The notes under the pieces were generated by a model. That model saw only the letters and a program-made list of their open reading frames with translations. It was not told the origin of the DNA and ran no database searches. This document shows, in pieces, positions 1 to 5,829 of a stretch of DNA of 7,615 nt (positions within the stretch are counted from its first letter, which is position 1; the number at the start of each line of letters is the position of its first letter). The position numbers were made by a program, and so were the translations under genes. Where the stretch lies: NCBI GenBank assembly GCA_043804035.1, contig JAZDJJ010000006.1, positions 1 to 7,615 on the forward strand, read 5' to 3'. This stretch comes from JAZDJJ01 sp043804035 (GTDB taxonomy: Bacteria > Bacteroidota > Bacteroidia > Palsa-948).

Positions 1-90
1 CCAACGCTGGGTACCATTTTCGCTCTTACCATTTTTAACCAAATCATTGCTTGTGCAATGTGGACAATGAAGTTCTTGTGAATGTATCAT
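1..90 (-). CDS. IS1-family InsA-like transposase ORF, N-terminal part
   Basis: Thirty codons are visible, starting at the ATG whose first base is 90 and reading off the left edge. The peptide has a CPHC half zinc-ribbon at residues 9-12, followed by DLVKNGKSENGTQRW. This matches the conserved InsA start of IS1 elements (CPxC, then VVRNGKS-x-GxQRY). In IS1, InsA binds the terminal repeats and represses, while an InsA-InsB frameshift fusion is the transposase. The second CxxC of the ribbon, the helix-turn-helix and the DDE part would lie outside the window, so I cannot say whether the copy is functional. The leader (91-120) has no Shine-Dalgarno sequence. The only other IS1 sequence here, an insB relic near 2.6-3.0 kb, is too far away and too decayed to be part of this copy. 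Confidence 0.75.
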   Translation of the reverse strand, partial: MIHSQELHCPHCTSNDLVKNGKSENGTQRW

Positions 91-138
91 CTTTTTGACG
101 ACAAAGATAATCATTTCAACCGATTTCGGACACTACCC
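1..138 (-). mobile_element. 5' end of an IS1-family insertion sequence (runs off left edge)
   Basis: Read on the minus strand, 138 to 121 gives GGGTAGTGTCCGAAATCG, which fits an IS terminus. It is followed about 48 nt later by the ATG of an IS1 InsA-like zinc-ribbon ORF, a spacing similar to that between the left end of classical IS1 and insA. The element continues beyond base 1, so its other end, its insB part and any target duplication cannot be seen. The proposed end lies 40 bp past the folD stop, so the insertion is in the 3' flank of the ffh-folD unit and does not damage folD. The exact terminal base is inferred. The family call rests on the ORF. Confidence 0.65.
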
Positions 139-178
139 AATTTTTCCTGTTCGTAGTTAGAAAGTTATTGGTACATGA

Positions 179-1075
179 CTAATAAATCTCTCTCCTGCTT
201 GCCTTTAATGTATTCATCAATAGAGCAGTAACTGTCATCAATCCAACTCCGCCCGGAACAGGAGTGATGAAAGAACATTTTGGGGATACTTCATCAAATT
301 TTACATCACCGACAATTTTATATTTTTTTTCGTTGCACGAATTTTTAATTTGTGCTATTTGTGGAACACGAGTGATGCCAACGTCAATCACCACTGCTCC
401 ATCTTTCACCATATCAGATGTAACAAATTCAGGTTTTCCGATAGCGGCAATGAGGATATCCGCTTGCTTGCAAATATCCTTGAGATTTTTTGTTTTGCTA
501 TGGCAAACTGTTACAGTGCAATTTCCGGGATAAGCATTTCGGGACATTAAAATATTCATCGGCAATCCAACGATATGGCTCCTGCCAATCACTACACAGT
601 TTTTTCCTGATGTTTCTATTTTGTATCGCTCTATCATTTGCAAAATACCAAACGGCGTTGCAGGAATATAGCAAGGTAAATTTAGCGCCATTCTGCCAAT
701 GTTCTCGGGATGAAAACCGTCCACATCCTTTTCGAGAAAAATGTTTTCAATTATTTTTTGCTCCGAAATATGTTTCGGTAGTGGAAGTTGCACTATGAAA
801 CCATCAACATCATTATCATTATTCAGGGTAAATACATTTTGCAAAAGTTCTTTTTCGGAAACATTTTCCTGAAGATGAATCAATGTTGATTTAAATCCAA
901 TCTGTTCACATGCTTTCACTTTGGATTTCACATACATTTGGCTTGCTACATTATTTCCCACCAATATTGCCGCAAGGTGAGGAATTTTTCCACCGGAAGA
1001 TTTTATTTTCTGATATTCAAGAGCAAGTTCGTTCCGAATTTCAGCAGAAAGTTTTTTTCCGTCTAAGAGATGCAT
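179..1075 (-). CDS. folD: Bifunctional methylenetetrahydrofolate dehydrogenase / methenyltetrahydrofolate cyclohydrolase FolD
   Basis: FolD interconverts 5,10-methylene-, 5,10-methenyl- and 10-formyl-tetrahydrofolate in the cytosol with NADP, supplying one-carbon units for purines and formyl-Met-tRNA. The 298-residue length is normal. The N-terminal catalytic domain shows Y48 and K52 in MYVKSKVKACEQIGF (the catalytic Tyr-x-x-x-Lys), VQLPLP at 95-100 with Q96, and KDVDGFHP at 116-123 with D118. The Rossmann domain has GRSHIVGLP at 164-172. The C-terminal signature PGGVGLMT is at 274-281. All key residues are present. The ATG at 1075 lies one base past the ffh stop, so translational coupling and a shared ffh promoter are likely; no separate promoter is evident. 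An IS1 end begins 40 bp past the stop. The identification is secure. Confidence 0.97.
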   Translation of the reverse strand: MHLLDGKKLSAEIRNELALEYQKIKSSGGKIPHLAAILVGNNVASQMYVKSKVKACEQIGFKSTLIHLQENVSEKELLQNVFTLNNDNDVDGFIVQLPLPKHISEQKIIENIFLEKDVDGFHPENIGRMALNLPCYIPATPFGILQMIERYKIETSGKNCVVIGRSHIVGLPMNILMSRNAYPGNCTVTVCHSKTKNLKDICKQADILIAAIGKPEFVTSDMVKDGAVVIDVGITRVPQIAQIKNSCNEKKYKIVGDVKFDEVSPKCSFITPVPGGVGLMTVTALLMNTLKASRREIY

Positions 1076-1076
1076 A

Positions 1077-2426
1077 CTATTTAGTGAAATTTGTTTTTTG
1101 TAAGTCAGGCATATTCTTCAATAGGTTTGCCATCGCTTGTTTGTTGTTCATCATCTTCATCATTTTGCGCACACCTTCAAATTGTTTTATCAATTTATTT
1201 ACTTCCTGAATATTTGTCCCGCTTCCAACAGATATTCTTTGTCTTCGGCTCCCGGTTATCAGATCAGAATTTTCACGCTCTTTCGGAGTCATAGAATAAA
1301 TGATGACTTCTATTCGTTTTAATATATTATCGTCTACATTCATATCTTTCGTCATTTTACCAATTCCGGGAATCATTCCAATTAAATCTTTCGCGTTTCC
1401 CATTTTTTTTATCATCCGAATTTGAGTAAGAAAATCATTGAACGAAAAAGTATTCTTGGCAATTTTTTTTTGAATTTTTCTTGTCTCTTCAACAGAAAAC
1501 TGTTCTTGCGCTTTTTCAACTAACGTAACTATGTCTCCCATTCCGAGAATACGGTTTGCTATTCTATCGGGATGAAAAATATCTAATGCGTCCATCTTTT
1601 CTCCTATACCTATGAACTTGATGGGCTTGTTCACCACCGAACGTATTGATAGAGCTGCGCCTCCACGTGTATCGCCATCTAATTTAGTGAGAATGACTCC
1701 GTCAAAATTCAGTCGGTCGTTGAATGTTTTAGCAGTGTTAACTGCATCTTGCCCTGTCATAGAATCAACAACAAATAATATTTCGTGTGGTTCAATATTT
1801 TTTTTAATAGCAGAAATTTCGTTCATCATTTCTTCGTCAACTGCCAGTCGTCCTGCTGTATCCACAATCACAATTGTATTCCCGTTCGTTTTCGCCTGTT
1901 CTATTCCATGTTTTGCAATGCTTATCACATCTTTTGTTTCGCGGTCAGAAAATACAGGCACTCCTATTTGTTCTCCGAGAATATGTAACTGATCAATAGC
2001 GGCGGGGCGATACACATCACAGGCGATGAGCAAAGGATTTTTTCCACGTTTGGTTTTCAGAAAATTGGCAAGTTTAGCAGCGATAGTTGTTTTACCTGAA
2101 CCTTGAAGTCCTGCAAGAAGAATGATGGTTGGGTTAGCAATAATTTTTAGTTCGCTCTTTTCTCCGCCCATCAACTGCACAAGTTCCTCGTGCGTAATTT
2201 TGACCATCAACTGCCCTGGCGAAATAGAAGTAAGCACATTTTGTCCCAATGCTTTTTGCTTCACAGAATCGGTGAAAGTTTTTGCAACTTTGTAATTTAC
2301 GTCAGCATCCAGCAATGCTTTGCGTATCTCCTTGAGCGTTTCAGATACATTCACTTCTGTTATCTTGCCCTGTCCTTTCAGAATTTTGAATGCACGGTCT
2401 ATTTTATCGGTTAAGTTTTCAAACAT
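1077..2426 (-). CDS. ffh: Signal recognition particle protein Ffh (SRP54 GTPase)
   Basis: Ffh binds SRP RNA and signal peptides of nascent membrane proteins and, with its receptor FtsY, delivers ribosomes to the Sec translocon. The 449-residue protein has the N domain (about 1-90), then the G domain with the P-loop GLQGSGKTT at 106-114, DTAGRL at 189-194, TKLDGDTRGG at 247-256 and the GIGE/DIFHP closing region at 273-286. The methionine-rich M domain (about 305-449) includes GMIPGIGK at 350-357, the RNA-binding stretch SRRQRISVGSGT at 393-404 and a Met-rich helix MMKMM. I chose the ATG at 2426 because MFENLTDKI is the family's usual start. A TTG six codons upstream would add an unconserved MLFYKN. 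The gene leads the pair with folD (one base between them). A TACGTTTG box sits 15 bp upstream of the start. The gene is intact. Confidence 0.97.
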   Translation of the reverse strand: MFENLTDKIDRAFKILKGQGKITEVNVSETLKEIRKALLDADVNYKVAKTFTDSVKQKALGQNVLTSISPGQLMVKITHEELVQLMGGEKSELKIIANPTIILLAGLQGSGKTTIAAKLANFLKTKRGKNPLLIACDVYRPAAIDQLHILGEQIGVPVFSDRETKDVISIAKHGIEQAKTNGNTIVIVDTAGRLAVDEEMMNEISAIKKNIEPHEILFVVDSMTGQDAVNTAKTFNDRLNFDGVILTKLDGDTRGGAALSIRSVVNKPIKFIGIGEKMDALDIFHPDRIANRILGMGDIVTLVEKAQEQFSVEETRKIQKKIAKNTFSFNDFLTQIRMIKKMGNAKDLIGMIPGIGKMTKDMNVDDNILKRIEVIIYSMTPKERENSDLITGSRRQRISVGSGTNIQEVNKLIKQFEGVRKMMKMMNNKQAMANLLKNMPDLQKTNFTK

Positions 2427-2441
2427 GTTTTTATAAAAAAG

Positions 2442-2449
2442 CAAACGTA
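2442..2449 (-). promoter_or_regulatory. Putative -7 box (TACGTTTG) of the ffh-folD promoter
   Basis: On the minus strand this reads TACGTTTG, an exact match to the Bacteroidota primary sigma -7 consensus TAnnTTTG. It lies 15 nt upstream of the ffh ATG, which would leave a very short leader. No good TTG/TTTG -33 element is seen at the expected 19-21 nt spacing, only an AT-rich TTTATG. The box lies inside a 24-bp segment that recurs inverted at 2970-2993. Confidence 0.5.
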
Positions 2450-2465
2450 CATAAAATTTTAATTA
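2442..2465 (-). repeat. Left arm of a 24-bp perfect inverted repeat
   Basis: The minus strand from 2465 to 2442 is identical, base for base, to the plus strand 2970-2993: it begins TAATTAAAATTTTATG and ends TACGTTTG. The two arms face outward and enclose about 500 bp of repeats and IS relic. Identity stops abruptly on both sides of the 24 bp. Confidence 0.85.
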
Positions 2466-2490
2466 TACATAAATCATGGTTTCATTGTTT

Positions 2491-2520
2491 CCTGCCTGCG
2501 CAGGCAGACGCAGACAGGTA
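2491..2520. repeat. G+C-rich palindromic dispersed repeat (CTGCCTGC/GCAGGCAG)
   Basis: Bases 2492-2507 form a perfect 16-bp palindrome, CTGCCTGC followed by GCAGGCAG, then ACGCAGACAGGTA. The same elements, AGGCAGA followed by GCAGACAGGTA, recur in the same orientation at 5730-5752 inside the second repeat island. The G+C-rich composition contrasts sharply with the AT-rich surroundings. I read it as a dispersed palindromic repeat of unknown function. It has no U-tract, so it is not a typical intrinsic terminator. Confidence 0.7.
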
Positions 2521-2522
2521 TA

Positions 2523-2589
2523 GGGGCTTTAGCCATAACTTTCAATTGATATAATCGTTTTTAATTGCTTTTTATTAGGGCTGAAGCCC
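2523..2589. repeat. Pair of REP-like hairpins (GGCTTTAGCC and GGGCTGAAGCCC)
   Basis: Two short palindromes lie about 43 bp apart: GGCTTTAGCC at 2525-2534 (4-bp stem, TT loop) and GGGCTGAAGCCC at 2578-2589 (5-bp stem, GA loop). The intervening sequence is AT-rich. Because both hairpins are near-copies of one GGGCT-nn-AGCCC motif, the unit resembles the paired palindromes of REP/BIME-type repeats, which in many bacteria are mobilised by IS200/IS605-related (RAYT) transposases. No such transposase is in the window, so that link is inference. The unit abuts, and may have replaced, the 3' end of the adjacent IS1 insB relic. Confidence 0.55.
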
Positions 2590-2595
2590 GTGTTA

Positions 2596-2967
2596 TCATT
2601 TTGTTTCTTTGAATAATAAATAGTCGATATTAAAAGTTTTACTGACAGAACCAACATATATTTTGCTTTCGTATAACATTTTGTTTTCCTTCTTAATCTT
2701 GCCTAAGAAATGTCTGAACAATCTATTATAACCCTCAACAGTAAAGGTTTCGGCTTTAGATTGTACATGTTGTTCTTGAGGTACAAATTCTTCATATGGT
2801 TTCCAATGATATGTACATACTTTGCCTTTTATTTTATCCTTGATTTTATTCCAAAGTTTTTCTCCTGTCTCTGTCCCCCTCGTGCCAGCTTCGCTGTTGA
2901 TGAACTTGTGCCCATTTCTATCAACAGCCATCCATATCCAGCAATAGTTTTTTTGAACCGATATATG
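2596..2967 (-). pseudogene. IS1-family InsB transposase relic, truncated and frameshifted
   Basis: The minus-strand peptide has the core of an IS1 InsB DDE domain: CWIWMAVDRNG, GTRGTETGEKLW, HWKPYEEFVPQEQHVQSKAE, then TVEGYN and LFRHFL. Three lesions are visible. The 5' part with the first catalytic Asp is missing; homology begins at about 2961-2967. The second catalytic Asp, in the family motif T-D-x-W, is a Tyr (TYHW, codon TAT where GAT is expected). At about 2701-2703 one extra G shifts the frame: the current frame continues GKIKKENK, while the +1 frame reads ARLRRKTKCYTKAKYML, which is the proper InsB tail. That frame has no family-like stop; it runs through the adjacent GGGCTTCAGCCC repeat to a TAA at 2531-2529. 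The relic is dead and separate from the IS1 end at the left edge. Confidence 0.85.
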
Positions 2968-2969
2968 TG

Positions 2970-2993
2970 TAATTAAAATTTTATGTACGTTTG
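2970..2993 (+). repeat. Right arm of the 24-bp perfect inverted repeat
   Basis: This is the exact inverted copy of 2442-2465. It begins within a few bases of the point where homology to IS1 insB stops, and ends with TACGTTTG, 31 bp upstream of the DUF4160 start codon. Confidence 0.85.
2986..2993 (+). promoter_or_regulatory. Putative -7 box (TACGTTTG) for the DUF4160/DUF2442 genes
   Basis: This is an exact TAnnTTTG match pointing toward the DUF4160 gene, whose ATG is at 3024. An overlapping near-match, TACTTTG, follows at 2994-3000. No clear -33 TTTG lies at the right spacing; the nearest, at 2952-2955, is about 30 nt away. The box is the same sequence used upstream of ffh, so the DUF4160/DUF2442 pair, and perhaps DUF1015 behind it, may be driven by a copy of the ffh promoter. 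Confidence 0.45.
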
Positions 2994-3023
2994 TACTTTG
3001 ATGTAATAATAAAAAAAAATAAA

Positions 3024-3282
3024 ATGCCGGAAATAAGTAGGTTTTTACGGAATAATAATTATGATGTATTGGCAAGAGCATAATCCACCGCATTTTCATG
3101 CCAAATATCAGGAATATCAAATGCAGGTTAATATTTCAACCCTTGAAACTAATGGAGAATTTCCTAAAAGAGCCAAAGCATTGGTTTTTGAATGGCTTAG
3201 TATTCACAGAGAAGATTTGTTAAAAAATTGGGAACTTATATTACTTGGGAAACCTATTAAAAAAATTAACCCTTTAGATTGA
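3024..3282 (+). pseudogene. DUF4160 family protein, frameshifted near its start
   Basis: DUF4160 proteins are about 80-90 residues, of unknown biochemical function, and are often encoded next to DUF2442. The natural start here is the ATG at 3024: it reads MPEISRF, the usual DUF4160 opening, but then ends at a TAA (3081-3083). The next frame, entered at the T-run 3042-3046, reads FYGIIIMMYWQEHNPPHFHAKY and continues to the TGA at 3280-3282. It carries the family hallmark HNPPHFHA and the ending HREDLLKNWELILLGKPIKKINPLD. Removing one T from the TTTTT run restores a normal protein of about 85 residues. As it stands, the open segment 3061-3282 (73 residues from Met-Met) could still be translated from an internal start, lacking the first 12 residues. 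Real mutation and homopolymer sequencing error cannot be told apart here. The family call is firm. Confidence 0.85.
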
Positions 3283-3288
3283 TTAAAT

Positions 3289-3537
3289 ATGTGTGATAAT
3301 AATTATAAATCGGTAGCTGTTACGGCAGTAAAAATAATGAATGACTTTAAAATAGAACTTACTTTTAACGATGGTTGTATTAAAGTGGTTGATTTAAATC
3401 CTCTTCTAAACAAACCTATCACAGAGCCATTATTAAAACCTGATTATTTTGCACAAGTTAAAATAGATGATTTTGGCGGAATATATTGGCCAAATACTTA
3501 TGATATTTGCCCTGATTTTCTGAGATATTATATCTAA
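3289..3537 (+). CDS. DUF2442 domain-containing protein
   Basis: This 82-residue soluble protein starts 6 bp after the DUF4160 stop. It shows the DUF2442 pattern: an N-terminal strand VAVTAVKIMNDFKIELTFNDG (8-29), then VVDLNPLL (33-40), a central LLKPDYFAQVKID (48-60) and the closing GGIYWPNTYDICPDFLR (63-79). The family resembles the N-terminal domain of Nitrosomonas NE0471 and has no established activity. The tight spacing to DUF4160 suggests one transcript. Such pairs have the size and layout of small two-gene modules such as toxin-antitoxin systems, but nothing in the sequence shows toxicity or antidote activity. No signal peptide or membrane segment is present. DUF1015 follows 17 bp later, so read-through is possible. 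The gene appears intact. Confidence 0.85.
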   Translation: MCDNNYKSVAVTAVKIMNDFKIELTFNDGCIKVVDLNPLLNKPITEPLLKPDYFAQVKIDDFGGIYWPNTYDICPDFLRYYI

Positions 3538-3554
3538 TAAAAATAATTTAAAAA

Positions 3555-4805
3555 ATGGCTACTCTTCGTCCTTTCAGAGGGATTCGTCCCGTCAAAGATA
3601 AAATGAAGCAGATTGCTTCTAAACCGTATGATGTGTTAGATGCAAACGAAGCACGCATAGAAGCAAAAGACAATCCGCTTTCGTTTTATCATGTCATAAA
3701 ACCGGAAATTGATTTTTCGCCTGCAACTAATCCATATAGTCCCGAAATTTACAAACAGGGAAAGAAAAATATGGAACAATTCATTCAGCAGAAACTTTTT
3801 TTTCAGGATGAAAAAGATTGTCTTTATATTTATCAGCAAACGATGGACGGCAGAAAACAAACTGGCATTGTTGGATGCGCTTCAGTGAATAATTATTTTA
3901 ATGGTATAATTAAAAAACATGAACTCACACGAGCAGATAAAGAGGAGGACAGGAAAAATCATGTTCGTGAAAGTAATATGAATTATGAGCCGGTATTTTT
4001 TGCTTATCCATCTGTGAAAGAAATAGACGAAATAGTTAATCGTATTATTCAGGAAAAATCGGAATATAATTTTGTTGCCGATGATGGAATTGCTCACACT
4101 TTTTGGGTGATAAAAAATGACGAGATGATAAAAAAAATTGTTTCGTTGTTTGAAAAAATTCCTTTCACATATATTGCAGACGGGCATCATCGCACTGCCG
4201 CTGCTGCTCTGGTTGGAAAAGAAAAAGGAGAACAAAACTCTCATCATACAGGAAAAGAAGAATATAACTTTTTCCTTGCTGTTCATTTTCCTGATAATCA
4301 ATTAAAAATTTTTGATTACAACCGTGCGGTGAAAGACCTGAATGATTTGAGCGATGATGATTTTTTGAGAAAGGTAGCAGAAAATTTTTTCATAGAAGAA
4401 AAAGGAAAACAAACTTATCGCCCCGACAAACTTCATAATTTTGGAATTTATCTCAATGGAAATTGGTATTCGCTCACTGCAAAGCCGGGAACATACAACG
4501 ACAACGACCCGATTGGTGTGCTGGATGTTACTATTTTGTCAGAAAAAATTCTCGCCCCGATTTTAAATATTCATGATTTAAGAAAAGATAAACGGATTGA
4601 TTTTATAGGAGGAATAAGAGGACTGGGAGAATTAGAAAAAATAGTGGACAGCGGAAAAATGAAAGTGGCATTTGCACTTTATCCCGTAACAATGAAACAG
4701 TTAATTGACATTGCGGATTCGGGAAAAATTATGCCTCCAAAAACAACATGGTTTGAACCAAAACTCCGTAGCGGACTGGTGATTCATAGTTTGCTGACAA
4801 ATTAG
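3555..4805 (+). CDS. DUF1015 family protein
   Basis: The 416 residues match the full length of DUF1015 proteins. The start MATLRPFRGIRP is the usual one, and the AAAAA-rich leader is typical here. Conserved blocks are IASKPYDVLD (20-29), NPLSFYHVIKPE (40-51), KKHELTRADKEEDRKNH (120-136), TYIADGHHRTAAA (205-217), KDKRIDFIGGIRG (344-356) and MPPKTTWFEPKLRSGLVIH (393-411). ADGHHR resembles the DGHHR signature of ParB/sulfiredoxin-fold serine kinases (SerK). I recall that a DUF1015 member has been linked to free-serine kinase activity, and in Bacteroidota the gene often sits near serA/serC. A role in phosphoserine metabolism is therefore plausible but unproven here. serA/serC are not in the window; ffh lies upstream across the accessory spacer. 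yggS follows after 13 bp, so the two are probably co-transcribed. The protein is intact and cytosolic. Confidence 0.88.
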   Translation: MATLRPFRGIRPVKDKMKQIASKPYDVLDANEARIEAKDNPLSFYHVIKPEIDFSPATNPYSPEIYKQGKKNMEQFIQQKLFFQDEKDCLYIYQQTMDGRKQTGIVGCASVNNYFNGIIKKHELTRADKEEDRKNHVRESNMNYEPVFFAYPSVKEIDEIVNRIIQEKSEYNFVADDGIAHTFWVIKNDEMIKKIVSLFEKIPFTYIADGHHRTAAAALVGKEKGEQNSHHTGKEEYNFFLAVHFPDNQLKIFDYNRAVKDLNDLSDDDFLRKVAENFFIEEKGKQTYRPDKLHNFGIYLNGNWYSLTAKPGTYNDNDPIGVLDVTILSEKILAPILNIHDLRKDKRIDFIGGIRGLGELEKIVDSGKMKVAFALYPVTMKQLIDIADSGKIMPPKTTWFEPKLRSGLVIHSLLTN

Positions 4806-4818
4806 TATTATTGCTTTA

Positions 4819-5472
4819 ATGTCTATCAAAGAAAATCTTCAAAAAATTCTTTCCGAAATTCCTCCGCATATCAAATTAGTTGCGGTAACAAAAACTTTTC
4901 CTGCTGAAAAAATTCTTGAAGCATATCATGCAGGACATAAAATTTTTGGAGAGAATCGTGTGCAGGAAATTCTTGTTAAATACGAACAACTTCCAAAAGA
5001 TATTGAATGGCATCTCATAGGACATTTGCAAACAAACAAAGTGAAACACATCGTGCCGTTCATTAGTTTAATTCATTCTGTTGACAGTTTGAAATTGCTT
5101 TTGGAAATAAATAAATGTGCTGCGAAAGCGAATCGTATAGTGGACTGTCTTCTTCAAATTCATATAGCACAGGAAGAAACTAAATTCGGATTAAGTTTTG
5201 TGGAGGCAGAAACAATTCTTTGCTCAGAAGAATTACAACAGATGAAAAATATCCGCATCCTCGGACTGATGGGAATGGCAACTTTATCCGGTAATGAAAA
5301 TCTTATTAGGAATGAATTTTGTTTATTAAAAAAGTTTTTAGATTCCCTCTCTACCCATTCCCTATCTATTCTTTCAATGGGTATGAGCAGCGATTACAAA
5401 ATTGCCATTGAAGAAGGAAGCAACATGATTCGGATAGGATCTGCAATTTTTAACGAAAGAAAAATATTTTAA
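4819..5472 (+). CDS. yggS: YggS/PLPBP family pyridoxal-phosphate homeostasis protein
   Basis: This is a 217-residue single-domain TIM-barrel protein of the YggS/PROSC family. The family binds PLP without known enzymatic turnover and keeps free PLP and amino-acid/keto-acid pools balanced. K25 in VAVTKTFP is the PLP Schiff-base lysine. Further landmarks are FGENRVQE (43-50), EWHLIGHLQTNKVK (63-76), IHSVD (85-89), TKFGL (121-125), GLMGMA (149-154), and the phosphate-binding end SMGMSSDYKIAIEEGSNMIRIGSAIF (186-211). The C-terminus FNERKIF replaces the more usual FG-x-R; this looks harmless. The gene is complete, begins 13 bp after DUF1015 and is likely in one transcript with it. The stop is followed five bases later by a large inverted-repeat island, with no U-tract terminator between. 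Confidence 0.93.
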   Translation: MSIKENLQKILSEIPPHIKLVAVTKTFPAEKILEAYHAGHKIFGENRVQEILVKYEQLPKDIEWHLIGHLQTNKVKHIVPFISLIHSVDSLKLLLEINKCAAKANRIVDCLLQIHIAQEETKFGLSFVEAETILCSEELQQMKNIRILGLMGMATLSGNENLIRNEFCLLKKFLDSLSTHSLSILSMGMSSDYKIAIEEGSNMIRIGSAIFNERKIF

Positions 5473-5481
5473 TTATGACTA

Positions 5482-5537
5482 ACGCAAGAATACTTTTTGT
5501 CTCTCGCCAAGACGCAAAGTCGCCAAGAAATACGAAA
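5482..5537. repeat. Outer inverted-repeat arm, left (56-bp perfect)
   Basis: These 56 bases are the exact reverse complement of 5895-5950. The core is CGCCAAGACGCAAAG, a motif type found in dispersed 'CGCAAAG' repeats of many bacterial genomes. The match continues outward to 5477 with one mismatch and inward to about 5552 with small differences. Confidence 0.9.
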
Positions 5538-5628
5538 ACACTTTACGTTTATAAAATCATCCTATAACTTTTTAAAAAGTGAAAATAAATTTGGAATCAA
5601 AAAATTTTATTTATTTTTGTATTTAATT

Positions 5629-5829
5629 GGGCAGTTCCAAAAATTGAACTCGTCATTGCGACATGAAGCAAAGCGAAATGGAGGCAATCTCTAATCTGCC
5701 TGTGCCGACTTGTCTGCGTGCGGACGCACAGGCAGAACACGGCAGACAGGTAGCAAGGACAAAGATTGCTTCGGGTTGCTTTAGGCAACCCTCGCAATGA
5801 CGTTTATTTGTATTTTTATAGAACTGCCC
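5629..5829. repeat. Middle repeat layer with GTCATTGCGA-type ends
   Basis: The layer is bounded by GGGCAGTTC (5629-5637) and GAACTGCCC (5821-5829). Just inside are CGTCATTGCGA (5651-5661) and TCGCAATGACG (5792-5802). Next to these are GAAGCAAAGCG and GGCAATCTC on the left and GATTGCTTCGGG on the right. This is the widely dispersed 'GTCATTGCGA...GCAATC' repeat, arranged here as an imperfect long hairpin. The left flank between the two motifs is 13 bases and the right flank 18, so the arms are not symmetrical there. Confidence 0.75.
5696..5752. repeat. Inner G+C-rich repeat, related to the one at 2491-2520
   Basis: CTGCCTGTGC (5696-5705) pairs with GCACAGGCAG (5726-5735). A further AGGCAGA followed by GCAGACAGGTA (5730-5752) matches the element upstream of ffh in the same orientation. 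It is G+C-rich against an AT-rich background and sits at the centre of the GTCATTGCGA-type repeat, as if inserted into it. Confidence 0.7.

Noticed and set aside
2427..2444. TTG start for ffh six codons upstream of the ATG
   Set aside because: It would add MLFYKN, which is not a usual Ffh beginning, and would consume the short leader after the TACGTTTG box; MFENLTDKI is the family start.
2442..2993. CRISPR array or RNA gene in the ffh upstream spacer
   Set aside because: The repeats are inverted and not regularly spaced direct repeats, and no tRNA, rRNA or SRP RNA-like structure could be recognised.
3042..3046. Programmed frameshifting or transcriptional slippage in DUF4160
   Set aside because: A run of five T is too short for efficient polymerase slippage, the required shift is +1, and no stimulatory structure or stop-codon context is seen; mutation or read error is simpler.
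2968..3120. N-terminal extension of the minus-strand insB frame up to 3120
   Set aside because: The extension has no resemblance to InsB, overlaps the DUF4160 start antisense, and crosses the inverted-repeat arm and promoter region; homology begins only at about 2961-2967.
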